This document shows positions 15,904-23,565 of a DNA stretch of 64,000 nt, in pieces; within the stretch, counting starts at the first letter, position 1, and every line of letters begins with the position of its first letter. The position numbers and the translations under genes were made by a program. Source of the DNA: Oscillospiraceae bacterium (GTDB lineage Bacteria > Bacillota > Clostridia > Oscillospirales > Oscillospiraceae); assembly GCA_015067435.1 (NCBI GenBank), contig SVMM01000003.1, forward strand, positions 124,001 to 188,000. Reading direction: 5' to 3'. The notes below the pieces were generated by a model. That model was not told the DNA's origin, searched no databases, and saw only the letters and a program-made list of their open reading frames with translations.

Positions 15904-16461
15904 TCAGCCGTAAACGCGGCACTGGGCGTACTTGGAGAACGCGCCGACGCGGCGGCCGGGCGTCTGCACGGCGTCGCGGATGATGGAGGGCAGGAACGCG
16001 TCCCACTTGACCTCCAGAATGATCGGCGCCTCGCCCGCGGGGACGGTGACGCACCTGGGGTCGAGGAAATCCGTGTCCGCCAGCCCCGTGCGGATGTCGT
16101 AGTCGAAGGTGACGCGGACGTTGCCGGGGGCGTAGATAAACGGCTCGCGCGTGTAGTCCACGATGGTCTTCGCTCGCAGGCCCTGATAGCGCATTTTGCA
16201 GTACAGCTCGCGCACGAGCGGCTGCGGCGACTGCATCATCCAGCCGGTGTCGCCGTCGACGATCGCCTGCGCCTCCTGCGCGGTGAGCTTCGCGCTGAAC
16301 TTCGTGCCAAGGCCGTTGAGTTTGCTCTTTTTCTCCAGATGGATGACCGACGGGTCGTTGTTGTAATAGCGGATGCGGAATTTCTCGCGCATGTTCACGC
16401 CGTCGACCTTTTCGCGCAGCGCCTTGTCGTTCAGGTTATCGAAATAGAGGCTTCGGATCAT
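15904..16461 (-). CDS. VTC-domain polyphosphate polymerase (start uncertain; N-terminus probably extends to about 16581)
   Basis: From ATG 16461 this is 185 residues of VTC domain: I-R-S-L-Y-F-D-N, the basic strand F-R-I-R-Y-Y, the L-E-K-K-S-K pair, the V-D-Y-T-R-E-P motif and a final I-L-E-V-K-W-D. The domain polymerises ATP phosphates into polyphosphate. The family's basic first strand (R-H-E-W-K-H-E-I) is encoded in frame upstream, with no stop, back to about 16581, where SD-like AGGGAAGGGAG occurs. No ATG, GTG or TTG exists in that stretch in this frame; a TTG exists one base out of frame. The true product is therefore probably about 225 residues, started at an unusual codon or with a small sequence error. 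It is the first gene of the VTC-DUF4956-CotH operon. Confidence 0.82.
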   Translation of the reverse strand: MIRSLYFDNLNDKALREKVDGVNMREKFRIRYYNNDPSVIHLEKKSKLNGLGTKFSAKLTAQEAQAIVDGDTGWMMQSPQPLVRELYCKMRYQGLRAKTIVDYTREPFIYAPGNVRVTFDYDIRTGLADTDFLDPRCVTVPAGEAPIILEVKWDAFLPSIIRDAVQTPGRRVGAFSKYAQCRVYG

Positions 16462-16609
16462 ATATTTTCCGTCGATCGCGTGCGGGTCCGGCTGCGCGAC
16501 CGCGCGCAGCCTTGCGCGGATCGCGAGCAGATCGCAGTACGTGATCTCATGTTTCCATTCATGCCGGTAATTCGTCTCAACCGCTCCCTTCCCTGAATTG
16601 ATTGGCGAC

Positions 16610-16644
16610 AGTATAGCCCGCCAACTTAAAATCTACTTAAAATC
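16610..16644 (-). promoter_or_regulatory. Activator-type promoter of the VTC-DUF4956-cotH operon
   Basis: On the minus strand a good -10, TATACT (16610-16615), has no -35. The -35 place is occupied by two direct repeats TTTAAG-N5-TTTAAG (16625-16630 and 16636-16641), with 11-bp period. The gap from repeat to -10 is 9 bases. This layout is typical of OmpR/PhoB-family activation; the same box is the published CiaR site of streptococci. Confidence 0.7.
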
Positions 16645-16690
16645 GCTTATGAACAATTTGTGAACGATGGCGCGAAAATTTTTTCGATTT

Positions 16691-16722
16691 TTTAACCACA
16701 TTTTAAGTAACGCATATATAAT
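16691..16722 (+). promoter_or_regulatory. Activator-type promoter of the response regulator/kinase pair
   Basis: TTTAAC-N5-TTTAAG (16691-16696 and 16702-16707), 9 bases, then TATAAT (16717-16722), with no -35. It mirrors the divergent promoter in spacing, which suggests autoregulation by the same response regulator. Confidence 0.7.
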
Positions 16723-16753
16723 GTAGGCAACCAAACCGGTACGGGAGGCGCTT

Positions 16754-17431
16754 ATGAGACTGCTGGTCGCAGACGACGAACGGGATATCACCAAGGCGGT
16801 CAAGGCCGTGTTGGAGCACAGTAAATACACGGTCGACACCGTGGACAACGGCAACGACGCGCTGGAATACGCAAAGACGGGCAGCTATGACGGCGTCATC
16901 CTCGACATCATGATGCCGGGACGGGACGGCCTGACCGTTCTGCAGGAGCTGCGCATGGCAGGCGTGGAGACGCCGGTGCTGCTGCTGACCGCGCGCGGCG
17001 AGCTGGACGACCGCATCGCCGGCTTCGAGGCGGGGGCGGACGACTACCTGCCCAAGCCCTTCGCCATGGCGGAGCTGCTCGCGCGCGTCAAGGCGATGCT
17101 GCGGCGGCGCACGGGCTACACGGCGGACACGCTGCGCCTCGGCGCGCTGTCGCTGGACTGCTCCGCCTATGAGCTGGCGGCAAAGGGACGGAGCGTCCGC
17201 CTGAACAACAAGGAATTTCAGATCATGGAATGCTTTCTGCGCTCGCCGCGGCAGGTGTTCTCCACCGAGGACCTGATGGCAAAGTTCTGGAACTGGGACA
17301 GCGAGGCGGAGATCAACGTCGTGTGGACGAACATCGCCAACCTGCGCCGCAAGCTCGCGCAGCTGGACGCGGACGTGGAGATCAAGTCGATCCGCGGCGT
17401 GGGTTATCAATTGGAGGAAAGGTCATGCTGA
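16754..17431 (+). CDS. OmpR/PhoB-family response regulator
   Basis: This 225-residue regulator has a receiver domain (1-120) with acidic pair D7-D8, phospho-acceptor Asp51 in L-D-I-M-M-P-G-R-D-G and Lys101 in Y-L-P-K-P-F. A winged-helix DNA-binding domain (about 128-222) includes L-N-N-K-E-F-Q-I-M-E and I-R-G-V-G-Y-Q-L. GGGAGG lies 7 bases before ATG. It overlaps the kinase gene by 7 bases. Tandem TTTAAG boxes in its own promoter and in the divergent VTC operon promoter make it the likely activator of polyphosphate/CotH functions. Confidence 0.92.
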   Translation: MRLLVADDERDITKAVKAVLEHSKYTVDTVDNGNDALEYAKTGSYDGVILDIMMPGRDGLTVLQELRMAGVETPVLLLTARGELDDRIAGFEAGADDYLPKPFAMAELLARVKAMLRRRTGYTADTLRLGALSLDCSAYELAAKGRSVRLNNKEFQIMECFLRSPRQVFSTEDLMAKFWNWDSEAEINVVWTNIANLRRKLAQLDADVEIKSIRGVGYQLEERSC

Positions 17432-18666
17432 AGCGGCTGCGGTGGAAATTCACGCTCTCGGCGATGCTGGCGGTGCTGATCGTGCTCGCCGCGCTCGTCG
17501 CGGGCATCAATCTGGTCTACCGCCGGATCACGTTCGACGGCGTGGACCGCATGCTCGCGGTCATCGCGGACAACGGCGGGCAGATGCCCCTCTACGTTCC
17601 GAACGCGCCGGGCGGCGGCAAGGGGCCGTGGGGCTTCCAGATGACGCCGGAAACGCCGTTTGAGACGCGCTTTTTCGTCGTGTGGGAGAACGACGGCGGG
17701 GAGATCTATCAAAAGCAGCTCGACTACATCGCCGCCGTCACCGGCGAGGACGCGGACTCGTTCTACGAGCGCGCGAGCGCGACCGGAAAGGACGCCGGTC
17801 TGATCGGACCATACCGCTTCCGCCGCACGGCGGGCGAAAACGGCGACCTTTTCGTCTTCCTCGATTGCAGCCGCCAGCTCCGCTCCATGCAAAACCTGCT
17901 GCTGGTCTCGTCGCTCGTCACGTTCGCCGCGCTGCTGGGCATGTTCGCGCTGGTGTGGCTGCTCTCCGGCAAGGCGATCGAGCCGACCGTGCAGGGCATC
18001 GAGCGGCAGAAGCGTTTTATCACCGACGCGAGCCACGAGATCAAGACGCCCCTGACGGTCATCCGCTCCTATGCCGACGTGATGTGCATGGAGGACGAGG
18101 AGAACGAGTGGGCGCGCGGCATCCAGAAGGAGAGCGAGCGGCTGTCGCATCTGGTGTCCAACCTCGTGCTGCTCTCCCGCTGGGACGAGGAGGCGCCCAT
18201 CACGGAAAAGCGCGAATTTGACCTGAGCCGCGCCCTGTGGGACACGCTGACGCCGTATCAGAACCTCGCGGAGGCGAAGGGCAGGGAGCTGCGCGCGGAC
18301 GTGGCGGACGGTCTGCGCGTGACCGGCGACGAGAGCGCGGTGCAGACCGCGTTTGCAACGCTGTTGGAGAACGCGGTGCAGTACAGCCTGCCCGACAGCT
18401 CGATCGAGTTCACGGCGCGGCGGGAGAAGCGGCACGCGGTCGCGCGGCTTTCCAACCGCTGCGCGCTCTCCGAGGGCTTCGACCCGAACCGTCTGTTCGA
18501 CCGCTTCTACCGCTCCGACCACTCCCGCTCCCGCGACACGGGCGGCAGCGGCATCGGATTGTCGCTGGCGAAGGCGATCATCGAGGCGCACGGCGGAGAG
18601 ATCGGCGCGCGGATGCAGGGCGCCGATACCATCGTCTTCGACGTGCGGCTCCCGCTCTGCCCCTGA
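17425..18666 (+). CDS. Sensor histidine kinase partner
   Basis: This 413-residue kinase has transmembrane helices at about 10-31 and 155-178 that bracket an external domain of about 125 residues. The dimerisation box is D-A-S-H-E-I-K-T-P-L-T (His204), followed by N box L-L-E-N-A-V-Q-Y and G box G-G-S-G-I-G-L-S-L-A-K. No clear HAMP or PAS is visible. ATG 17425 overlaps the regulator's stop and has TTGGAGG upstream. Layout (regulator then kinase, short external loop, TTTAAG boxes) resembles CiaRH; orthology is not shown. The sensed signal is unknown. Confidence 0.9.
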   Translation: MLKRLRWKFTLSAMLAVLIVLAALVAGINLVYRRITFDGVDRMLAVIADNGGQMPLYVPNAPGGGKGPWGFQMTPETPFETRFFVVWENDGGEIYQKQLDYIAAVTGEDADSFYERASATGKDAGLIGPYRFRRTAGENGDLFVFLDCSRQLRSMQNLLLVSSLVTFAALLGMFALVWLLSGKAIEPTVQGIERQKRFITDASHEIKTPLTVIRSYADVMCMEDEENEWARGIQKESERLSHLVSNLVLLSRWDEEAPITEKREFDLSRALWDTLTPYQNLAEAKGRELRADVADGLRVTGDESAVQTAFATLLENAVQYSLPDSSIEFTARREKRHAVARLSNRCALSEGFDPNRLFDRFYRSDHSRSRDTGGSGIGLSLAKAIIEAHGGEIGARMQGADTIVFDVRLPLCP

Positions 18667-18675
18667 AAAAAGGCA

Positions 18676-18711
18676 ATGCCGCGCGCTATCCGCAGCGCGC
18701 GGCATTTTTTC
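18676..18711 (+). terminator. Terminator of the two-component operon
   Basis: A 12-bp perfect stem (18676-18687 and 18694-18705) followed by a run of six or seven T. Confidence 0.9.
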
Positions 18712-18759
18712 TGTTCAGACAGCGCAAAATCATCTGGAAAAAGGAGAAAAACTGTGATA

Positions 18760-18782
18760 GGATATATGATGTGGTGATATCC
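18760..18782. promoter_or_regulatory. Inverted repeat in leader of the hybrid kinase gene
   Basis: GGATAT (18760-18765) and ATATCC (18777-18782) with an 11-base loop, ending 20 bases before the start codon. The same stretch holds a possible 7-codon GTG-started leader frame (18754-18777) with AAAGGAG in front. Neither is convincing alone. Confidence 0.3.
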
Positions 18783-18802
18783 TTATACAAAGGAGGCTCC
18801 GT

Positions 18803-20278
18803 ATGTTCTCCACGCTGTGCTATCTTATGGTATATCTCGGGAGCGCGCTGATGGTGTACAACATCGTCGGCTTTGTCCGTTTTGCCCATTACATCAAAAG
18901 CCTGCGCTCATGGAAACACGGCAACGATATCCTGTATGTCCCGATCGCGCTGCTGGTGTTCTTCCTGCTGGGCTATCTGGCGGTGGGCATCCTCGGCAAG
19001 CCTGACCTGATCGTCTCCGGCATCCTGTTCGGCGGCAGCATCTTCGTCTTTATCATGTATTATCTGCTCAGTGTCATCACGCGCCGCATTCTGGAGAGCG
19101 AGCAGATTGAGGCAAAGCTCATGGCGGCGGAGGAATCCAACCGCGCCAAGACCAGCTTTCTCGCCACCGTCAGCCATGAGATGCGCACGCCCATGAATAT
19201 GATTATCGGGCTGGATGAACTAACCCTGAAAAGCGAAAAACTGGAGCCGGAGGCACGGGATAATCTGGAAAAGATCGGTTTGAGCGCCCGGCATATGCTC
19301 GGCCTCATCAACAATATTCTGGACCTGAACAGCATCGAGGCCGGCGAGTTGAAGATCCGTCACGAGCCGTTTTCCCTCAAGGACTCGCTCGACCAGGTCG
19401 ATCTTCTCGCACGGGAGCTCTGTGAGAAAAAGGGGCTTATCTATCACACTTCGGCGCCGGCCTGCGTCGGCGGGTGCCACATCGGAGACCCCACACAGAT
19501 CAAGAAGGTGCTGCTGCGGCTGCTCGACAACGCCGTGAAATACACGAACATGCCGGGCACGGTCACGCTGCGCACGGAGTGCCTTTCCAACCGGGACGGC
19601 GTCCGGACATACCGTTTTTCGGTCCGGGACACCGGCGTGGGTATTGACAGTGAGTTTCTGCCGAACATCTTCGACCTGTTCTCGCAGGAGGATGCCAGCT
19701 CCACGAACCGATACGGCGGCAGCGGCCTGAGCCTTGCCGCCGCGAAGGGCGTGGTGGAGCTCATGGGCGGCACCATCACGGCGGAGAGCCGGAAAAACGA
19801 GGGCTCGGTCTTTTCCGTCACGCTTCCGCTGGTCTTCACGGAGGACGAGACTGTCGCCGAAGCGGCAGATGAGGACTCGGCGCTGGCCGGCAAGCGCATC
19901 CTGATTGCCGAGGATCACGCAATGAACGCGGAGATCGTCGCGGCGCTGCTGGAGATGCGCGGGATCGCGAGCGAGCACGCCGAAAACGGGCAGGCCGCGC
20001 TGGAGATGTTCGAAAAGGCGGAGCCCGGATACTATGACGCGGTGCTGATGGATATCCGCATGCCCGTGATGGACGGGCTGGAGGCGACGCGGCGCATCCG
20101 CGCGCTGGATCGTGCGGACGCGAAGACCATCCCTATCGTCGCGTTGACCGCCAACGCCTTTGAGAGCGACGTGCAGCAGTCGCTGGAGGCGGGCGTGAGC
20201 GCCCATCTGGCGAAGCCGACCGACGCCGACGCGCTGTACGCCGCGCTGAAAAAGATCATCTGCGGCGAGGATCAGTGA
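18803..20278 (+). CDS. Hybrid sensor histidine kinase with C-terminal receiver
   Basis: This 491-residue protein has an N-terminal membrane part (helices at about 5-25, 44-63 and 68-90) with almost no external domain. A short coiled linker leads to H box V-S-H-E-M-R-T-P (His125), N box L-L-D-N-A-V-K-Y, and G boxes D-T-G-V-G-I and G-G-S-G-L-S-L. A receiver follows from about residue 363 with Asp417 in L-M-D-I-R-M-P. There is no HPt or DNA-binding domain, so the phosphate must go to a partner elsewhere. The ribosome site AAAGGAGG is strong. A single gene between two terminator-bounded units; the ligand is unknown. Confidence 0.9.
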   Translation: MFSTLCYLMVYLGSALMVYNIVGFVRFAHYIKSLRSWKHGNDILYVPIALLVFFLLGYLAVGILGKPDLIVSGILFGGSIFVFIMYYLLSVITRRILESEQIEAKLMAAEESNRAKTSFLATVSHEMRTPMNMIIGLDELTLKSEKLEPEARDNLEKIGLSARHMLGLINNILDLNSIEAGELKIRHEPFSLKDSLDQVDLLARELCEKKGLIYHTSAPACVGGCHIGDPTQIKKVLLRLLDNAVKYTNMPGTVTLRTECLSNRDGVRTYRFSVRDTGVGIDSEFLPNIFDLFSQEDASSTNRYGGSGLSLAAAKGVVELMGGTITAESRKNEGSVFSVTLPLVFTEDETVAEAADEDSALAGKRILIAEDHAMNAEIVAALLEMRGIASEHAENGQAALEMFEKAEPGYYDAVLMDIRMPVMDGLEATRRIRALDRADAKTIPIVALTANAFESDVQQSLEAGVSAHLAKPTDADALYAALKKIICGEDQ

Positions 20279-20322
20279 TCCCGTGTTTTGCGAAACCGTG
20301 ATACGGTAAGGCGGAGGCTGGC

Positions 20323-20973
20323 ATGTACTTTCCCTACGGCGAAACGGAAATCGCATACCTGCGCTCGAAGGACAGGCGGCTCGGCGCGGTCATTGACCGC
20401 GTGGGGCACATCGACCGCGCCGTCGACGACGACCTGTTCTCCGCCGTCGTGCACCAGATCATCGGCCAGCAGATCTCCACCAAGGCGCAGCAGACGATCT
20501 GGCGGCGGATGCGGGACGCGCTCGGCGCGGTCACGCCGGAGACGGTGGGCGGCGCGGAGGCGGAGGCGCTGCAATCGCTCGGCATGTCGCTGCGCAAGGC
20601 GGCATACATCAAGGATTTCTCTGAAAAGGTCACGAGCGGAGCGCTCGACCTCGCCGCCGTGGAGCGGATGAGCGACGCGGAGGCGATCGCCGCACTCTCC
20701 TCGCTCAAGGGCGTCGGCGTGTGGACGGCGGAGATGATCCTGCTGTTCTGCCTCGCCCGTCCGGACATTTTCAGCTTCGACGACCTCGGCATCCGGCGGG
20801 GATTGCGGATGGTCTATTGTCACCGTACGATTGACCGCGCGCTGTTTGAGAAGTACCGCCGCCGCTTCTCCCCGTACGGCAGCGTGGCGAGCCTCTATCT
20901 GTGGGCGGTGTCGGGCGGCGCGCTGCCGGAGCTGCGCGATCCCGCGCCGAAGGCGGCCAAAAAAGGCAAATAA
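20323..20973 (+). CDS. DNA-3-methyladenine glycosylase II-type (AlkA/HhH-GPD)
   Basis: This 216-residue base-excision repair glycosylase has H-Q-I-I-G-Q-Q-I-S at 44-52, a helix-hairpin-helix L-K-G-V-G-V-W-T-A-E-M around 128-138, and the catalytic Asp in F-D-D-L-G-I-R-R-G (Asp154), as in AlkA. It lacks the C-terminal four-Cys iron-sulfur cluster of Nth/MutY. The Lys/Ala-rich tail is extra. It follows the hybrid kinase by 44 bases and could share its transcript, but I see no functional link. Confidence 0.88.
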   Translation: MYFPYGETEIAYLRSKDRRLGAVIDRVGHIDRAVDDDLFSAVVHQIIGQQISTKAQQTIWRRMRDALGAVTPETVGGAEAEALQSLGMSLRKAAYIKDFSEKVTSGALDLAAVERMSDAEAIAALSSLKGVGVWTAEMILLFCLARPDIFSFDDLGIRRGLRMVYCHRTIDRALFEKYRRRFSPYGSVASLYLWAVSGGALPELRDPAPKAAKKGK

Positions 20974-20976
20974 AAG

Positions 20977-21022
20977 CAGGGACTGCGAACATGAGAGAAA
21001 TCCTCATGCTTCGCAGTCCCTG
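20977..21022. terminator. Bidirectional terminator
   Basis: A long imperfect hairpin: outer 13-bp stem CAGGGACTGCGAA/TTCGCAGTCCCTG and inner ATGAG/CTCAT. It lies between the convergent glycosylase and LacI-family genes. Confidence 0.85.
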
Positions 21023-21032
21023 ATTCGTTTTT

Positions 21033-22085
21033 CTATTCCGCGCGCGGCGCTGTCGTGCTGCCCCGCAGGATCAGGCGGCTCTTATACTCCGCGCGGGTGA
21101 TGGGATGCACGTCCGCGTTGTCCGCCGCGGCGTCGATCTTGTTCTTGAGCAGATGGAACGCATGCCCGCCGTGGTAGATCGTCGAATGGTCGACCGTTGT
21201 GATCCACATCCGCCGGAAGGAGGACGGGAACACGTTGTCGAAGCCGCAGAGGCTGTAGTCCTCCGGCACGCGCTTCCCCTGCTCCGACAGTTCGTCCAGA
21301 ACACCGTAGCCCACCATGTCGTTGATGGCGACGATGGCGGTGATCTTCCCGTCGCGCAGGCACTGCTTCGCCAGCTCGCGCCCGCACAGCAGCTCGATGT
21401 TGGGCGTTTGCAGCTCTTCCTCGTATTTGACGTCCTTGCAGAACACCGTGACGCTGCCCTCCGGGCAGCGCTCCCGAACGGTTTCCAGCAGGCCCTCGTA
21501 GCGCCGTACGCGCGCAATGTGGTGCGCGTTGAGCGAGGTGGTGAGATACGCGATGTTGCGGTGCCCCAGCTCGATCAGGTGCTCCGCCACCAGCTTTCCG
21601 GCGCTGAAATTGTTGATATCCACCGTGTCGATCTCCAGATCGTTGACGATGTCGCCCACCGCCACGATCGGGATGCGCCGGTCGAGCGCATGCACCATCT
21701 CCAGCTGCAGCGGGTTCATGACGTAGATGATGCCCGCCACGCCCTTGCGCTCCAGCTGCGTCAGGATCGACTGCTCGGACTCCGGGCTCCAGTAAGTATT
21801 ATAGGTGGCGGTGATGTATCCGTACTCCAGCGCCGCGCGCTCGATCCCCATGATGATGGTCGTGTGGTAGGGGTTGTTGACCGAGGGGCTGATGATGGCG
21901 ATCTCCCTCTGCCCGCCCGTGGAGGAAGGCGACACATAGCGCAGCTCCTGCGCCGTCTCGCGCACGCGTGCCACCAGCTCCGGGGAAAAGCGCGTGATAT
22001 CCTTGCCGTTGAGGATCATGGACACGCTGGCGGAGGTGACGCCGACGCGCTCCGCGATATCTTTTAATGTGACCCGTTTCGCCAT
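21033..22085 (-). CDS. LacI-family transcriptional regulator
   Basis: This 350-residue regulator has an N-terminal helix-turn-helix (V-T-L-K-D-I-A-E-R-V-G-V-T-S-A-S-V-S at 5-22) and hinge helix S-P-E-L-V-A-R-V. A periplasmic-binding-type core runs from about 62 (E-I-A-I-I-S-P-S-V-N-N-P-Y) to the end. It is divergent from the TRAP operon. TTAAGC half-sites within its own promoter and an inverted pair in the TRAP leader suggest that it represses both; the effector is probably the TRAP substrate or its catabolite. These are inferences from position. Confidence 0.9.
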   Translation of the reverse strand: MAKRVTLKDIAERVGVTSASVSMILNGKDITRFSPELVARVRETAQELRYVSPSSTGGQREIAIISPSVNNPYHTTIIMGIERAALEYGYITATYNTYWSPESEQSILTQLERKGVAGIIYVMNPLQLEMVHALDRRIPIVAVGDIVNDLEIDTVDINNFSAGKLVAEHLIELGHRNIAYLTTSLNAHHIARVRRYEGLLETVRERCPEGSVTVFCKDVKYEEELQTPNIELLCGRELAKQCLRDGKITAIVAINDMVGYGVLDELSEQGKRVPEDYSLCGFDNVFPSSFRRMWITTVDHSTIYHGGHAFHLLKNKIDAAADNADVHPITRAEYKSRLILRGSTTAPRAE

Positions 22086-22133
22086 GGGCGCCCTCCCTTC
22101 CGGTCATGCTGCTTGATTTTCTGCTTACTATTT

Positions 22134-22169
22134 GCTTAAAATATTACTATACATTTAAGCGATTTGCAA
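22134..22169 (-). promoter_or_regulatory. Promoter of the LacI-family gene with overlapping TTAAGC half-sites
   Basis: On the minus strand TTGCAA (22164-22169), 17 bases, TAATAT (22141-22146). One half-site (22155-22160) lies in the spacer and an inverted one (22134-22139) just past the -10, so a bound repressor would shut its own gene. A further half-site lies at 22187-22192. Confidence 0.5.
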
Positions 22170-22233
22170 TTGGCGTATCTAACAATTTAAGCAGACAAGA
22201 AATGTGCAAAACGTTGATATTTGTGAAAGGGTA

Positions 22234-22260
22234 TTGACTTTTTGAGGAAACAGGTATAAA
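22234..22260 (+). promoter_or_regulatory. Probable promoter of the TRAP operon
   Basis: TTGACT (22234-22239) and TATAAA (22255-22260) have a short 15-base spacer. Shifting the -10 two bases gives TAAAAG at 17. The sub-optimal geometry leaves room for regulation. Confidence 0.5.
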
Positions 22261-22287
22261 AGTATGCTCGCAAGAAGCGCTTATCGC

Positions 22288-22302
22288 GCTTAAATATTAA
22301 GC
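22288..22302. promoter_or_regulatory. Operator candidate in the TRAP leader
   Basis: GCTTAA-ATA-TTAAGC (22288-22302) lies between the -10 and the ribosome site. It uses the same half-site found in the divergent regulator promoter. Confidence 0.55.
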
Positions 22303-22322
22303 TAGAAAACAGGAGGAAAACC

Positions 22323-23438
22323 ATGAAGAAGACACTTGCTCTGCTTCTCGCTCTGGTCATGACGCTGGCCCTGTGCGCCTGCGGCGGCACGACCACCGAG
22401 CAGCCCGCCGCCACCACGCCCGCTCCCGCGGCGACCACCCCGGCGGCGACCACCCCTGCCGCAACCACTCCCGCCGCCGACACCACTCCCGCGGACGACT
22501 ATCACATCGAGCTCAAGCTCAGCCACGTGTTTGCTCCCACCGAGCAGCTCACCATCGAGATGGAGACCGTCGCGCAGCGCATCCGTGAGCGCACGAACGG
22601 CGCCGTCGATATCCAGACCTACGGTTCCAGCCAGCTCGCCGTTTACAAGGACAACCTCCAGCAGGTCGTCGATGGTGCGAACTGGATCGCCTGCGAGGAC
22701 CCCTCTTACCTCGCCGACTACAACATCGACTTCGAGGCGCTGATCGCTCCGATGCTCTACACCACGCTTGACGAGTATTCCTATGTCTGCCAGTCCGACG
22801 TTGTCAAGGCCATGTGCCAGAACATCGAGGACAACTACGGCATCCACGTCCTCGCGCTCGACTTCAACGTGGGCCTGCGCTGCATGCAGACCAACAAGGT
22901 CATCACCACGCCCGCCGACATGAAGGGCATGAAGATCCGCGTTCCCAACAGCTCCATGTACATCAACTGCCTGACCGCCATGGGCGCCACCCCGACCGCG
23001 ATGGCGTTCAGCGAGACCATCTCCGCCGTGCAGCAGGGCGTCGTGGACGGCCTTGAGGGCAACATGAACGCCTACTCCACCAACGGCTCCGCCGAGGTCG
23101 CCAAGCAGATGTCCTTCACCAACCACCTCATCGGCACCTGCGGCGCCTACATCAACATCAACGTCTGGAACTCCATCCCCGAGCAGTATCGCGACATCAT
23201 TCAGGAGGAGTTCAGCAAGGGCGCGCGTGAGCTCACCGACTTCACGAACGAGTCCTTCGAGTCCACCAAGGCCATGCTCGAGGCCGAGCAGGGCTGCCAC
23301 TTCAACGACGTCGACGTGGAAGCCTTCCGCGCCGTCATGGAGCCCGAGTATGAGCGCATGGTCACCGAGGACGGCGTGACCCCCGGCTTCATCGCCCAGC
23401 TCCAGCAGCTCGTCGCCGAGTACAACGCGAAGAACTGA
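22323..23438 (+). CDS. TRAP transporter solute-binding lipoprotein (DctP family)
   Basis: This 371-residue protein has a lipoprotein signal ending A-L-C-A-C (Cys20), then a Thr-Pro-Ala repeat linker (about 24-56), then the DctP fold. The fold shows L-S-H-V-F-A-P, the central G-L-R-C-M-Q-T-N-K-V-I and M-K-G-M-K-I-R-V-P-N-S, whose Arg normally binds the substrate carboxylate. F-S-E-T-I-S-A-V-Q-Q-G-V-V-D-G-L-E-G follows. It should capture an organic acid outside the cell and deliver it to DctQ/DctM. AGGAGG lies 6 bases ahead of ATG. Confidence 0.93.
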   Translation: MKKTLALLLALVMTLALCACGGTTTEQPAATTPAPAATTPAATTPAATTPAADTTPADDYHIELKLSHVFAPTEQLTIEMETVAQRIRERTNGAVDIQTYGSSQLAVYKDNLQQVVDGANWIACEDPSYLADYNIDFEALIAPMLYTTLDEYSYVCQSDVVKAMCQNIEDNYGIHVLALDFNVGLRCMQTNKVITTPADMKGMKIRVPNSSMYINCLTAMGATPTAMAFSETISAVQQGVVDGLEGNMNAYSTNGSAEVAKQMSFTNHLIGTCGAYININVWNSIPEQYRDIIQEEFSKGARELTDFTNESFESTKAMLEAEQGCHFNDVDVEAFRAVMEPEYERMVTEDGVTPGFIAQLQQLVAEYNAKN

Positions 23439-23455
23439 TCCATCAGCTTTTTCGG

Positions 23456-23491
23456 GATTCCCCGCCCCCCAACTCCGTGGGGCGGGGAATC
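23456..23491 (+). promoter_or_regulatory. Strong hairpin between the TRAP binding-protein and membrane genes
   Basis: A 13-bp perfect stem (23456-23468 and 23479-23491) lies 18 bases after the DctP stop, with no U-tract. It probably protects the upstream mRNA and gives excess binding protein over the membrane subunits. Confidence 0.6.
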
Positions 23492-23565
23492 TGTCCCTTA
23501 CCGCCCCGCCCTCCGCAAGGCAGGACGATGCGAAAACAATATCAAGAAAGGAAGGGTGCTTTGCA

